Position numbers and translations under genes: made by a program. Below are positions 17,176 through 25,313 of a stretch of 46,595 bases of DNA, one piece after another. How positions within the stretch are numbered: position 1 is the stretch's first letter; each line of letters begins with the position of its first letter. A model generated the notes under the pieces. It did not search any database and was not told where the DNA came from. It saw only the letters and a program-made list of their open reading frames with translations. Where the stretch lies: positions 1 through 46,595 of IMG/VR virus record IMGVR_UViG_3300006030_000036. One strand, 5' to 3'. The stretch comes from a virus.

Positions 17176-18888
17176 ATGGCCACTATCGATCCACTGACAC
17201 TTGCAAATACGTTCGAAGATCTTGTCACAACCGTCAATGCGGTAGCGACGGAACTCAACACGAATGTATTGAAAATTGGTGACATCTCCGGTAATTTGGT
17301 CGTCGAGCAGATCACGACGAATACGCTGACGGTTCTCGCGACGACGAGTCTGCGTGGAAACACCTCTGCAAACGCCAATCTAACTGTCAACGCCACGATC
17401 AATACCGTCGCGCTGGTCGTCAGCGGAAACGCATCAATTGCCACATTGAATGTGAGCACAAACACAAGTACCGGTAATCTGACGGTCAGTGGCACACTCA
17501 CTCTCAATGGCGCCGCGATCAATACGACGGCTGTTCCCGAAGGCACCAATCAATACTATACCGATACTCGCGCACGTGCCGCGGTAAGCAATGGCGCGGG
17601 TATTGGCTATAGTAACAGCACCGGCGTCATCACGAATCTTGGTGTCACCGCACTTGCTGGGCAACTACCAATCTCCGTCAATGCATCATCGGGAAGCGTT
17701 GCGGTTTCGATCTCGGACACTCCGTCATTCACAACCGTGACGACAGGCAACGTCGTGGCCAATACTACAGCACTGGCCGTCGGCGCGAATGTGGTCAGTA
17801 ACACGTCAGCGATTGTCATAGGGAACAGTAGCGTCAATACGACGATTACGTCTTCCGCGATTACGACGGGCCTCGTGGTGCCCGTAGATCGAACCATTAC
17901 TGCTAATGGTAGCACTGGCACTTCTGGACAGGTGCTCACGTCAAATGGAACGACTGCGTATTGGAGTACCGTCTCGGGTGGAAGTAGCGCAGGTGGAAAT
18001 GGTGCGGTGCAATATTGGAACACCAGCACCAACGCGATTGATGCATCAGCGAACCTGTCGTTTACCGGCAGTGTACTCACACTTGGAAACTCCTCTGTCA
18101 ATACCAGTCTGAATAGTTCCGCGCTGCTCGTCAGTAGCGTATCGCTGGGCGCAAACGTCTCGTTGAATGTGTCCGCGTACTTTGTTGGCAACAGTTCCGT
18201 CAACACCGCGATTACCGCAGGCAGTATCGGGTTGAATGGCGCTGTCGTCAACTCTACCGTGTTTACGGGTACATCGTATTCGGCGAATAACACCACGTAT
18301 CTCAATGGTCAAGCCGCTTCCTACTATACGAACGCGACGAACATTACTACGGGCACATTGGCCAACGCGCAGTTGTCGGGTGCGTATACCGGCATCACCG
18401 GTCTTGGTACTCTCAGTACACTTACCGTATCGGGCAACACCACAATAGGCGCGAACCTGATCGTTGCGAACAGCACAGGTGTCTATGTGGGAAATGCTGC
18501 GGTGAACGGTTCCGTCACCAGCGCACTCCTGAGTGTGCGACGCAGCGGGTCGTCAATGGAGTTCGGCGCGGCCAACGATGGGTTTCAGTCCGTTATTGGC
18601 AGTGAAACCACTGGCGCGCCTTTCATCGCATTCAACTGCGAAGCCGGTACCAACAGCGATACCTATCGCACACGCGGCACACGTGCTGGTGCGGTACTGC
18701 GTGCGGATGCAGGCAACGTCATCATCGGATATGTGGGCACTGCAAATACAGACAATCAATCATTACTTGAATTGCTTCGCGTCAGCGGGAGTGCCGGCTC
18801 TGTCAGCGCCAACGGTATCGTGCGATGTGACACGACTTCCGGAAGACTCGTCGTGCCGGTAGGTGCGAATAAGTACGCGACAACATAA
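17176..18888 (+). CDS. Tail fibre protein
   Basis: 570 residues. The N-terminus is MATIDPLTLANTFEDLVTTV, a helix-rich start resembling that of the fibre at 22932 (both have a TFxxxVxxxN pattern). It contains YYTDTRARAAVSNGAGIGY, a motif frequent in phage fibres, several VGANV/VGNSSVN shaft modules, LNGQAASYYTNATNITTGTL (also present in the giant fibre) and a terminal domain ending SGRLVVPVGANKYATT. That ending is nearly shared with the gene at 22932, which closes the same block. It precedes the HxD cassette by 2 bases. Probably a fibre shaft or its distal part. Confidence 0.7.
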   Translation: MATIDPLTLANTFEDLVTTVNAVATELNTNVLKIGDISGNLVVEQITTNTLTVLATTSLRGNTSANANLTVNATINTVALVVSGNASIATLNVSTNTSTGNLTVSGTLTLNGAAINTTAVPEGTNQYYTDTRARAAVSNGAGIGYSNSTGVITNLGVTALAGQLPISVNASSGSVAVSISDTPSFTTVTTGNVVANTTALAVGANVVSNTSAIVIGNSSVNTTITSSAITTGLVVPVDRTITANGSTGTSGQVLTSNGTTAYWSTVSGGSSAGGNGAVQYWNTSTNAIDASANLSFTGSVLTLGNSSVNTSLNSSALLVSSVSLGANVSLNVSAYFVGNSSVNTAITAGSIGLNGAVVNSTVFTGTSYSANNTTYLNGQAASYYTNATNITTGTLANAQLSGAYTGITGLGTLSTLTVSGNTTIGANLIVANSTGVYVGNAAVNGSVTSALLSVRRSGSSMEFGAANDGFQSVIGSETTGAPFIAFNCEAGTNSDTYRTRGTRAGAVLRADAGNVIIGYVGTANTDNQSLLELLRVSGSAGSVSANGIVRCDTTSGRLVVPVGANKYATT

Positions 18889-18890
18889 TC

Positions 18891-19607
18891 ATGGCTAAGA
18901 CCGCAGGCAGTGTGTGGGTATCCGGAAACACGTTTCATTATATTGACGCTTCGGGCGTTGAATGGTATGCGATTGGGAGCAATACAGGTCTTGTCTCGAA
19001 TGCGGTCGCCGGTTCCATCTGGGTCGAAAACAGTAATCTCGCGTACATCGACGAGAACCAATACAAGCGCACACTGAATGTCGCGACGATTGCGAGCCGC
19101 GCTAATTCTGTCGCGGGGTCGCTATGGGTGTCGAACACCTCGGGCACCAGCGCGAATACCGGTAATGTGCAACTTCGCATCATCGGCACCAATAATTACG
19201 AGTATGCAGTGCATGATGATGTGTCGCATACCGATGTGCCGCATAGCGACATTACGCACACCGATAGCGTAACTCATTACGATTCACATAGTGATACTGC
19301 CGGCTATAGTGATCACAATGATTATTATTCATCTCATACAGACTATTCCGACTCGTATCATGATGACTCGCACACCGATACATATTATCACAACGATGCG
19401 CCGGAGTATCATGAAGATTATGGCGACTCTCATACCGATAATCACGCCGATCATGGCGATTATTTCAACGATGGGCACGTCGATTCGCATACGGATTCTG
19501 TGCATAGCGATTCACATAGCGATAGTGCCACACACAACGATGTGGCACATGCGGATGTGACGCACAGTGACGTTGCGCATAACGATCAGCCCGTCTACGT
19601 AGGATAA
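18891..19607 (+). CDS. His-X-Asp repeat protein 1 (putative modified or metal-binding virion protein)
   Basis: 238 residues. Residues 1-107 are three beta repeats, each beginning AGSxWV (AGSVWVSGN, AGSIWVENS, AGSLWVSNT). Residues 108-238 are an extraordinary tail with 23 HxD triplets (HTD, HSD, HND, HAD and so on), often spaced five residues apart, and every His in the tail is the first residue of a triplet. Asp, Ser, Thr and Tyr fill the rest. It ends AHNDQPVYVG. The next gene is a paralogue, and a radical SAM enzyme with the same triplets at its own C-terminus follows. HxD clusters could bind Fe, Zn or Ni, or be substrates for modification as in His-Xaa-Ser repeat systems. The gene starts 2 bases after a fibre stop without a Shine-Dalgarno site. 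Not recognised as a named family. Confidence 0.75.
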   Translation: MAKTAGSVWVSGNTFHYIDASGVEWYAIGSNTGLVSNAVAGSIWVENSNLAYIDENQYKRTLNVATIASRANSVAGSLWVSNTSGTSANTGNVQLRIIGTNNYEYAVHDDVSHTDVPHSDITHTDSVTHYDSHSDTAGYSDHNDYYSSHTDYSDSYHDDSHTDTYYHNDAPEYHEDYGDSHTDNHADHGDYFNDGHVDSHTDSVHSDSHSDSATHNDVAHADVTHSDVAHNDQPVYVG

Positions 19608-19611
19608 GATT

Positions 19612-20271
19612 ATGGCAAAAACAGCAGGTAGCATTTGGGTCGCCGGAAACACCGTACATTACATCGATGCATCTGGTGTCGAGTGGTACGCGATTGGCAG
19701 CAATACCGGTTTAGCATCTGGTGCTATTGTGGGTTCGTTGTGGGTGGAAGGCACCAATCTTCGCTATGTTGATGCCAGTGGGTTTGCCCGCACACTCAAC
19801 GTCACATCGATTGCGAACCGCACAGGCGCTATTGCGGGTTCTATTTGGGTGTCGAATAGCGGAGGCACGAGTGCCTCCACTGGAAACGTACAACTGCGGA
19901 TTATCGGGAACAATAACTATGAGTATGCGGTGCATGATGATATTGCACACACTGACTCACATAGTGATAGTGTAAGTCATGGCGACGCGGCCGGCTATAG
20001 TGATCACGACGATTATTATTCATCTCATACAGACTATTCCGACTCGTATCATGATGACGTACATACCGATACGTATTTTCACAACGATGCGCCAGAGTGG
20101 CATACAGATTATGGTGACACTCATACCGACAATCATGCGGATCATGCCGATTATTTCAGCGATGGGCACGTCGATGTGCATACGGATTCTGTGCATAGCG
20201 ATAGTTCCTCTCATGACGACACACACAGTGACGTCGCACATAACGATCAACCCGTCTACGTAGGTTCATAG
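19612..20271 (+). CDS. His-X-Asp repeat protein 2 (paralogue)
   Basis: 219 residues, aligned without gaps to the preceding gene over the first 107 residues (MAKTAGSIWVAGNTVHYIDA, three AGSxWV repeats). Its tail (108-219) has 19 HxD triplets. A 48-base stretch (20011-20058) is identical to 19320-19367 of the neighbour, so the tails were duplicated or converted recently. Loss of several HxD units relative to gene 1 suggests repeat-number change. The ending AHNDQPVYVGS is conserved and might be a recognition or assembly element. Probably the same role as gene 1. Confidence 0.75.
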   Translation: MAKTAGSIWVAGNTVHYIDASGVEWYAIGSNTGLASGAIVGSLWVEGTNLRYVDASGFARTLNVTSIANRTGAIAGSIWVSNSGGTSASTGNVQLRIIGNNNYEYAVHDDIAHTDSHSDSVSHGDAAGYSDHDDYYSSHTDYSDSYHDDVHTDTYFHNDAPEWHTDYGDTHTDNHADHADYFSDGHVDVHTDSVHSDSSSHDDTHSDVAHNDQPVYVGS

Positions 20272-20287
20272 GAGAAAGTAGTTTATT

Positions 20288-21631
20288 ATGAGTATTGAAG
20301 TTAGACCTGTAGGTGTTACGTGCAACATACAATGCAAGTATTGTTACGAAACGGAAATGCGCAATGTGCAAAAATCTCACAAGTATGACCGTAAGGCCGT
20401 GCTTGCAGCCATCGACAAGCTCAAGCCGGACGAATACTTCTCCTTGTTTGGGGGCGAAGCTCTCATTCTTTCTCTCAAAGATCTAGACGAACTGTTACAG
20501 ATCGCGCACACACGTTTTGGCCATTCGGGTGTGCAAACGAATGCGTCGCTCATTACCGAAAAACACATCGAACTCTTCATCAAATATAACACGCATGTGG
20601 GCATCTCAATGGATGGCCCCGATGAACTGAACGATAGTCGATGGGCAGGCACTTTAGAGGCGACACGAAAACAGACACAACGTACCATGTGGGCATTGAA
20701 AGAACTCTGCGGCCGCGCGGTCACCACTCCGCATTTACTCCCCAGTTTGATCGTGACGCTGCATGCCGGCAACTGCCGAGCGGATCGCTTTCCTCGATTT
20801 CTTGAATGGTTGCACGAACTAGACACAATGGGTGTGCGTCATGTCAATATGCATTTGATGGAGATGGATCATAAAGCGCACGAACTGTATCTTCCTAGTG
20901 AGGAGATTGCAGATCGGCTGATTGAGATCTGGAATATCCTGCCTTCATTCAAACAGTTGCGCATCTCCAAGTTTGACGAGATCCTGAAACTCCAGCGCGG
21001 GAACGGAGATTCAGTCGTATGTCATTGGAAACCTTGCGACCCGTGGAATACCAGTGCAGTAAATGGTATTGAGAATGATGGTTCGCCGTCGCATTGTTCA
21101 CGCACCAATAAGGATGGTCAAAACTGGTTGCCGGCCGAAGGATGCGGCACGAAAAACGGTGCTTCAACGTTTATCGGTCATCCCGGTGCTCGACATTTTG
21201 AACGACAACTTGCGTTGTATGTCACGCCGCAGGAATACGGTGGATGTCAGGGATGTGAATATTGGCTCATGTGTTACGGGCAATGCCCCGGTGAAGGCGC
21301 GAATCACGATTGGCGCATGCGCTCCACGTACTGCGGCACCTTCAAGCGTCTATTTGCGGAAGGCGCACGACGACTTCGCGCCGCGGGTGAAGTGCCGTTT
21401 TCCGAGCACCCCAAGCGCACAGAAATTGAAGCGCAGATGTACGCCGCATGGTCGCAAGAAGAAACGCCATATTTGAGTAAGTACACGCAGCCGTCATCGA
21501 GCACCACACCCGCGACGAAGCACGGTGACCAGCACGGCGATCATACGGATACACAGCCCCATACGCACGATGACGTTCCCCACGGTGATTATTCTGATCA
21601 TGGAGATCATACAGATGTCAACAAGAGATAA
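20288..21631 (+). CDS. Radical SAM/SPASM enzyme with HxD-repeat C-terminus
   Basis: 447 residues. The radical SAM cluster motif CNIQCKYC is at 12-19 (CxxxCxxC binding a 4Fe-4S cluster and S-adenosylmethionine), followed by LFGGEALIL in the GGE position and VGISMDGPDELND. The C-terminal half has SPASM-type cysteines: CHWKPC, then C320, C323, C329 and C333 (GCQGCEYWLMCYGQCPGEG), and C349. Such enzymes (anSME, RiPP maturases) modify peptides or proteins. Residues 412-447 are an added tail with seven HxD triplets (HGD, HTD, HDD), like its two upstream neighbours. The ATG has AGGAGA (20271-20276). Its 3' end overlaps the next gene by 17 bases. Inference: it modifies the HxD proteins; alternatives are another virion or host protein. 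Confidence 0.85.
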   Translation: MSIEVRPVGVTCNIQCKYCYETEMRNVQKSHKYDRKAVLAAIDKLKPDEYFSLFGGEALILSLKDLDELLQIAHTRFGHSGVQTNASLITEKHIELFIKYNTHVGISMDGPDELNDSRWAGTLEATRKQTQRTMWALKELCGRAVTTPHLLPSLIVTLHAGNCRADRFPRFLEWLHELDTMGVRHVNMHLMEMDHKAHELYLPSEEIADRLIEIWNILPSFKQLRISKFDEILKLQRGNGDSVVCHWKPCDPWNTSAVNGIENDGSPSHCSRTNKDGQNWLPAEGCGTKNGASTFIGHPGARHFERQLALYVTPQEYGGCQGCEYWLMCYGQCPGEGANHDWRMRSTYCGTFKRLFAEGARRLRAAGEVPFSEHPKRTEIEAQMYAAWSQEETPYLSKYTQPSSSTTPATKHGDQHGDHTDTQPHTHDDVPHGDYSDHGDHTDVNKR

Positions 21632-22919
21632 TGTTCCGGTACTCCCGGATTGGACACGATGGTCATGGCGCAGTGCTGATGAACGCGAGTGGTGGCAACC
21701 ATTGTTCACGCGTGCGAGTAATGCGTATCAAGATGTCGAACGATTGGCTGTTGTGCACGGTCTGCGACCCGCCGCGTTTCAGAATGTTCCTTCCGATGGT
21801 CTTATTGAGGCCACCCGCTGGGCTGCGCGGCATAACATTCTATGCGTACCACAAACTACCGTAGGTGTTGCCTCTTCGTATAGCAGCACCTCTCAACCCA
21901 TTCGCGATGGAAAATTCGTCTATCGGGTTTTGTATTTGAACCCGCAATACTATGACCGGGCGTTTCCACAAACCGATGCGCAGTATGGCGAACTCTTAGG
22001 CTATCCCGCCTGCTGCCGAGACGCGTATGATGCCACATGGGGCGCGGGTCGTGTCGATAGCACGTGGGAACAAACACGCGAGGGTGCGCATCCGAATAGC
22101 GACCCCTACGCGAGCACCCTATTGCGCTGGATGGGCCTGCGTTTGGTGTCGCATATGCCGTGTTCCTATACGTGCGACGCGTCGCAACGCATCGGTCACG
22201 CGATGTTTGATTTGGGTTGCGCACATGGATACCGTGAGGAGATGCACACCATTCGTGAAGTCTTGTCATGGCCGCTAAAGTGGTCACGACTATTTGGTAT
22301 TGCGGAGATCGTCACACCTGCGTTGAAGATCTCAACACGCAGCGACTGGACGCCGCAGAAACAGCAGTTCTTTCGTACGGGGCACTATGAGCGTGTTCGA
22401 AAGACGCTATGGAAGGATAATCAATTTTCGTCTGCAGAAGGCATGCGTACGACTCACGAAGATATGATCCCTGCGTTAGCGACGCAATTACCGGAGCAGG
22501 CACGTGTGTTGGATCTCGGATGCGGAAATGGGCATCTGCTGCGACGACTAACTATATATAGACCAGATATTCGTATTGCGGGAGTGGATACGAACGCTGA
22601 CGCGATTCATCGTGCCCAACATCCGATTTCTCCGACAGCACGGTTTACTGCGGCTCGTATTCAAGACGGCACATGGCGCGACTGGAACCCTACAGCGGTG
22701 CTGTTTAATCCTGCACGTCTGACGGAAATGTCTCCGTCAGACGCAAGTAATGTTGCGGCGTGGATTCGAGAAATACCATATCAGTTTCCATATTGCTATA
22801 GTGATTGGCAAGCAAAAATCGACGTGCGCACCTTGTGTGAACAATATCATGTGGGCACACCCGCGCCCCTGATTCGTACACCGAACGTGGAAATGGGAGT
22901 CATGACAACTTTTACCTAA
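21615..22919 (+). CDS. Double-cysteine (DUF483-like) domain fused to a class I SAM methyltransferase
   Basis: 434 residues from ATG 21615; the frame is open further upstream but that part overlaps the radical SAM HxD tail and reads as noise. Residues about 100-210 contain LLGYPACCRDAY (GYPACC 129-134) and HMPCSYTCDAS (PCSYTC 182-187), a GYPxCC/PCxxxC pattern I associate with DUF483-type proteins. Residues about 255-434 are a methyltransferase: VLDLGCGNGH (motif I, 298-307), IAGVDTNADAI (acidic residue binding SAM ribose), then TAVLFNPARL in the motif IV region. The 17-base overlap with the radical SAM gene implies coupled expression and a shared pathway. The four cysteines could bind a metal. 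The methyl acceptor is unknown; HxD proteins are the obvious candidate. Confidence 0.7.
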   Translation: MSTRDNVPVLPDWTRWSWRSADEREWWQPLFTRASNAYQDVERLAVVHGLRPAAFQNVPSDGLIEATRWAARHNILCVPQTTVGVASSYSSTSQPIRDGKFVYRVLYLNPQYYDRAFPQTDAQYGELLGYPACCRDAYDATWGAGRVDSTWEQTREGAHPNSDPYASTLLRWMGLRLVSHMPCSYTCDASQRIGHAMFDLGCAHGYREEMHTIREVLSWPLKWSRLFGIAEIVTPALKISTRSDWTPQKQQFFRTGHYERVRKTLWKDNQFSSAEGMRTTHEDMIPALATQLPEQARVLDLGCGNGHLLRRLTIYRPDIRIAGVDTNADAIHRAQHPISPTARFTAARIQDGTWRDWNPTAVLFNPARLTEMSPSDASNVAAWIREIPYQFPYCYSDWQAKIDVRTLCEQYHVGTPAPLIRTPNVEMGVMTTFT

Positions 22920-22922
22920 ATA
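22916..22922 (+). promoter_or_regulatory. Late promoter CTAAATA
   Basis: CTAAATA overlapping the stop codon of the methyltransferase gene, 9 bases before the ATG at 22932; the transcript would have a leader of about four bases. Confidence 0.6.
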
Positions 22923-22931
22923 TAGACATCT

Positions 22932-24287
22932 ATGCCACTGATTACACCGATACAAACTACCGATACGTTCCGCACATGGGTCACCCGTACCAATACGGTT
23001 ATTGATCTTTTGAATAGCAATACCGTCGTTGTGGGCGGCAATGCTATCGGTGCCTTCACGATTGGTAATTCTTCCCATACAAATACGAGTCTGTCGCTTA
23101 ATGGCGGAAAAACGCTCGCGAACTTGAGTGGTCTTTTTCTTGCGGGAAACTCGACATTTGGCGCCAACGTCTCTGTCAATAGTTCCGCGCTGGTCGTCAG
23201 TGTGTCCGCGAATACGACACTATTCCAGTCGCCCGGTGGAACCGTCGTTAACGCCAGCCCGCTATCGGTGAATGCTGCCGCCACATTTAATGGTGCGGTC
23301 ACATTTACCGCATCTGGGCCACTGACAATCGGTAATGTTGCATCATTTGCAAGCAACGTTTCCGTTGCGAACAATCTGGTGGCATCGAACACCGCCTACA
23401 TGCGGTCAATTCTGTTCAGCGAAAGTGGAGCAGTTATTGCGGCTACCGTGTCGTCAGCACAATACGACAATTACAATCCCAGTGGATTGCACGATGCGCA
23501 AGTCGTGCACATGAATCCGGATACGCAGAATATTATTCTGACGGGTATTGTCGCTCCCACAAACCTGTCTATCGGTGCTAAAGTACTATACCTTCAGAAC
23601 CTATCCGGTTCCTATAAGATTACGCTCAAGAGTGAAGACCCGTCATCGAGCGCCCTGAACCGATTCAAGACTGTCTCCAACCAAGATGTTGACGTGCCAC
23701 CCGGTGGTTCAATTCCGCTATTGTACACCACAGCCACAGGTCGTTGGCGGTTATTGGCGGCACCTGCAGGCACCAGCACGACATTATCTGTGTCTGGCGC
23801 CGCCACATTCAGTGATACCGTCAATGTGACGGGTGTGGCGTCATTTACCAGTAACGTCGCGGTTGATAGCAACGTCTTGTTTGTCGATACCGTCAACAAC
23901 CGTGTCGGCGTGAATATCAGTTCACCCACATCTCCGTTACACGTCGTAGGCAATTCGCTATTCGGTAATGTGACGATAGGTGGAACCGCAAGTATTACCG
24001 GGGCGGCCACGTTCAGCAATACCGCATCCGTGACCGGCGCGGTGAATGCATTGAGCACTTTCGGTGTGACAGGCGCAGTCAATGCGCTGAGTACCTTGGG
24101 CGTGACAGGCGCAGTCAATGCGCTGAGTACATTCGGGGTCACAGGCGCCACCACACTCAATAGCACACTCGCCGTATTGGGGGCCGCGGATTTGCGAGCG
24201 AATGTCAGTGTCAATGCGATTGCACGTTTCGATAGCACCGGAGGCCGCCTCGTGCTGCCTGTCGGTACCAATAAATGGGCTTCGTAA
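22932..24287 (+). CDS. Tail fibre protein (possible fibritin-position protein before gp13)
   Basis: 451 residues. The start is MPLITPIQTTDTFRTWVTRT, then shaft-like beta repeats, and a central domain at about 165-280 (YDNYNPSGLHDAQVVHMN, GSYKITLKSEDPSSSALNRF, PPGGSIPLLYTTATGRWRLL) typical of phage fibre heads. A tandem array of VTGAVNALSTFG follows, and the end GGRLVLPVGTNKWAS is nearly shared with the fibre at 17176. It directly precedes neck gene 13, the position that fibritin (wac) has in T4, but there is no coiled coil resembling fibritin, so I call it only a fibre. Confidence 0.65.
   Translation: MPLITPIQTTDTFRTWVTRTNTVIDLLNSNTVVVGGNAIGAFTIGNSSHTNTSLSLNGGKTLANLSGLFLAGNSTFGANVSVNSSALVVSVSANTTLFQSPGGTVVNASPLSVNAAATFNGAVTFTASGPLTIGNVASFASNVSVANNLVASNTAYMRSILFSESGAVIAATVSSAQYDNYNPSGLHDAQVVHMNPDTQNIILTGIVAPTNLSIGAKVLYLQNLSGSYKITLKSEDPSSSALNRFKTVSNQDVDVPPGGSIPLLYTTATGRWRLLAAPAGTSTTLSVSGAATFSDTVNVTGVASFTSNVAVDSNVLFVDTVNNRVGVNISSPTSPLHVVGNSLFGNVTIGGTASITGAATFSNTASVTGAVNALSTFGVTGAVNALSTLGVTGAVNALSTFGVTGATTLNSTLAVLGAADLRANVSVNAIARFDSTGGRLVLPVGTNKWAS
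24030..24137 (+). repeat. 36-bp tandem repeats (three copies) in the fibre gene
   Basis: Three head-to-tail copies encode VTGAVNALSTFG with one F-to-L change, followed by a diverged fourth unit. The second and third DNA copies are nearly identical, so the array is recent or maintained by recombination. Confidence 0.8.
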
Positions 24288-24293
24288 CCTTTT

Positions 24294-25307
24294 ATGGCCA
24301 TTCCAACTACACGTAACGATTTCAAATCGTATTGCCTTCGCGCTCTTGGCGATGGTGTACTTCAGATCAACGTCTCTGATGCGCAAGTGGAAGATCGCAT
24401 CGATGAGTCGCTATACGTCTATCAGCAGTATCACATGGATGCGGTGGTCAAGACGTATATGCGCCATGAGGTAACGGGCAGCACACTACTGTTTACCGGA
24501 GCGACCACGGGAACCTTTACCAATAGTGAAATGATTGTCGGTCAAACGTCAAACGTGCAAGGCATCGTCACGCGTACCGTCAATTCAACTTCCATTATTT
24601 TCTTTACGGTCGCCTCATCCAATACCGGCGCTGCGACCACAGATAGTTACAGTGATACCGCTCGCAAGACGTTTGTGGCGGGAGAAGTTGTTCTGGGCAA
24701 GCAATCGGGCGCGACTGGTACTGTGGCAGCCAACGGTGTGACGTTTGGCGACATGGACAACAAATGGTTTCCCGTTGTCGATTCGGTGATTGGCATTACA
24801 AAGGTATTTCCCCCGTTCGATTCGCGCATCTCTGCGGATATTCTGTTCGACCCGCAGTCGCAGTTCAATATCTCGCTGTTGTCGAACTTCACCTCCAATT
24901 CAATCATCCCGTATCACATTGGTCGTTCGTATCAGCAGTTGCTGAACGACACATTCCGTGGTCGGCCATCGGTGCGCTTCTCACGACACATGAATCGTCT
25001 CTACGTCGATGTGAACTGGTATGCAACATTCGCGCCCGGTCAGCACATTGTGCTTGAAGGGTATCGCACCATCGACCCCGCAGCGTATACCGATGTATGG
25101 AGTGATCGGTGGTTGCAGCGGTATGCCACATCCTTGATCAAGCGTCAATGGGGGTTGAATCTTTCCAAGTACACGGGCATCGCATTACCCGGCGGAGTGA
25201 ATCTTGACGGTCGTGCGATTCTGTCAGAAGCGCAACAGGAAATTCGCGATTTGGAAGAACAAGTGCGCACAGAGTTTCAGGAACCGCCGCAGTTTATTGT
25301 TGGCTAA
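24294..25307 (+). CDS. gp13: Neck protein gp13 (head completion)
   Basis: 337 residues. The start MAIPTTRNDFKSYCLRALGD, then VEDRIDESLYVYQQYHMDAV, matches the helical N-terminus of T4-like gp13, which with gp14 closes the portal and joins head to tail. Residues about 58-150 are an inserted beta-rich segment (TGSTLLFTGATTGTF, GVTFGD) not expected in T4 gp13; the conserved body resumes at NKWFPVVDSVIGITKVFPPF. The C-terminal helix (AQQEIRDLEEQVRTEF) is preserved. The gene is followed 6 bases later by gp14, as in T4. No Shine-Dalgarno site is seen. Confidence 0.82.
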   Translation: MAIPTTRNDFKSYCLRALGDGVLQINVSDAQVEDRIDESLYVYQQYHMDAVVKTYMRHEVTGSTLLFTGATTGTFTNSEMIVGQTSNVQGIVTRTVNSTSIIFFTVASSNTGAATTDSYSDTARKTFVAGEVVLGKQSGATGTVAANGVTFGDMDNKWFPVVDSVIGITKVFPPFDSRISADILFDPQSQFNISLLSNFTSNSIIPYHIGRSYQQLLNDTFRGRPSVRFSRHMNRLYVDVNWYATFAPGQHIVLEGYRTIDPAAYTDVWSDRWLQRYATSLIKRQWGLNLSKYTGIALPGGVNLDGRAILSEAQQEIRDLEEQVRTEFQEPPQFIVG

Positions 25308-25313
25308 ACCGTC

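Noticed and set aside
17607-18305. Minus-strand open frame of 232 residues
   Set aside because: Antisense of a clear fibre gene, with composition mirroring the Thr/Val/Asn codons of the plus strand.
21525-21614. Upstream extension of the methyltransferase-fusion gene
   Set aside because: It is the alternate frame of the radical SAM HxD tail; the ATG at 21615 begins sensible sequence and has TGGAG upstream.
23612-24325. Minus-strand open frame of 237 residues with repeats
   Set aside because: Its repeats are the antisense of the VTGAVNALSTFG array in the fibre gene; no start signals.
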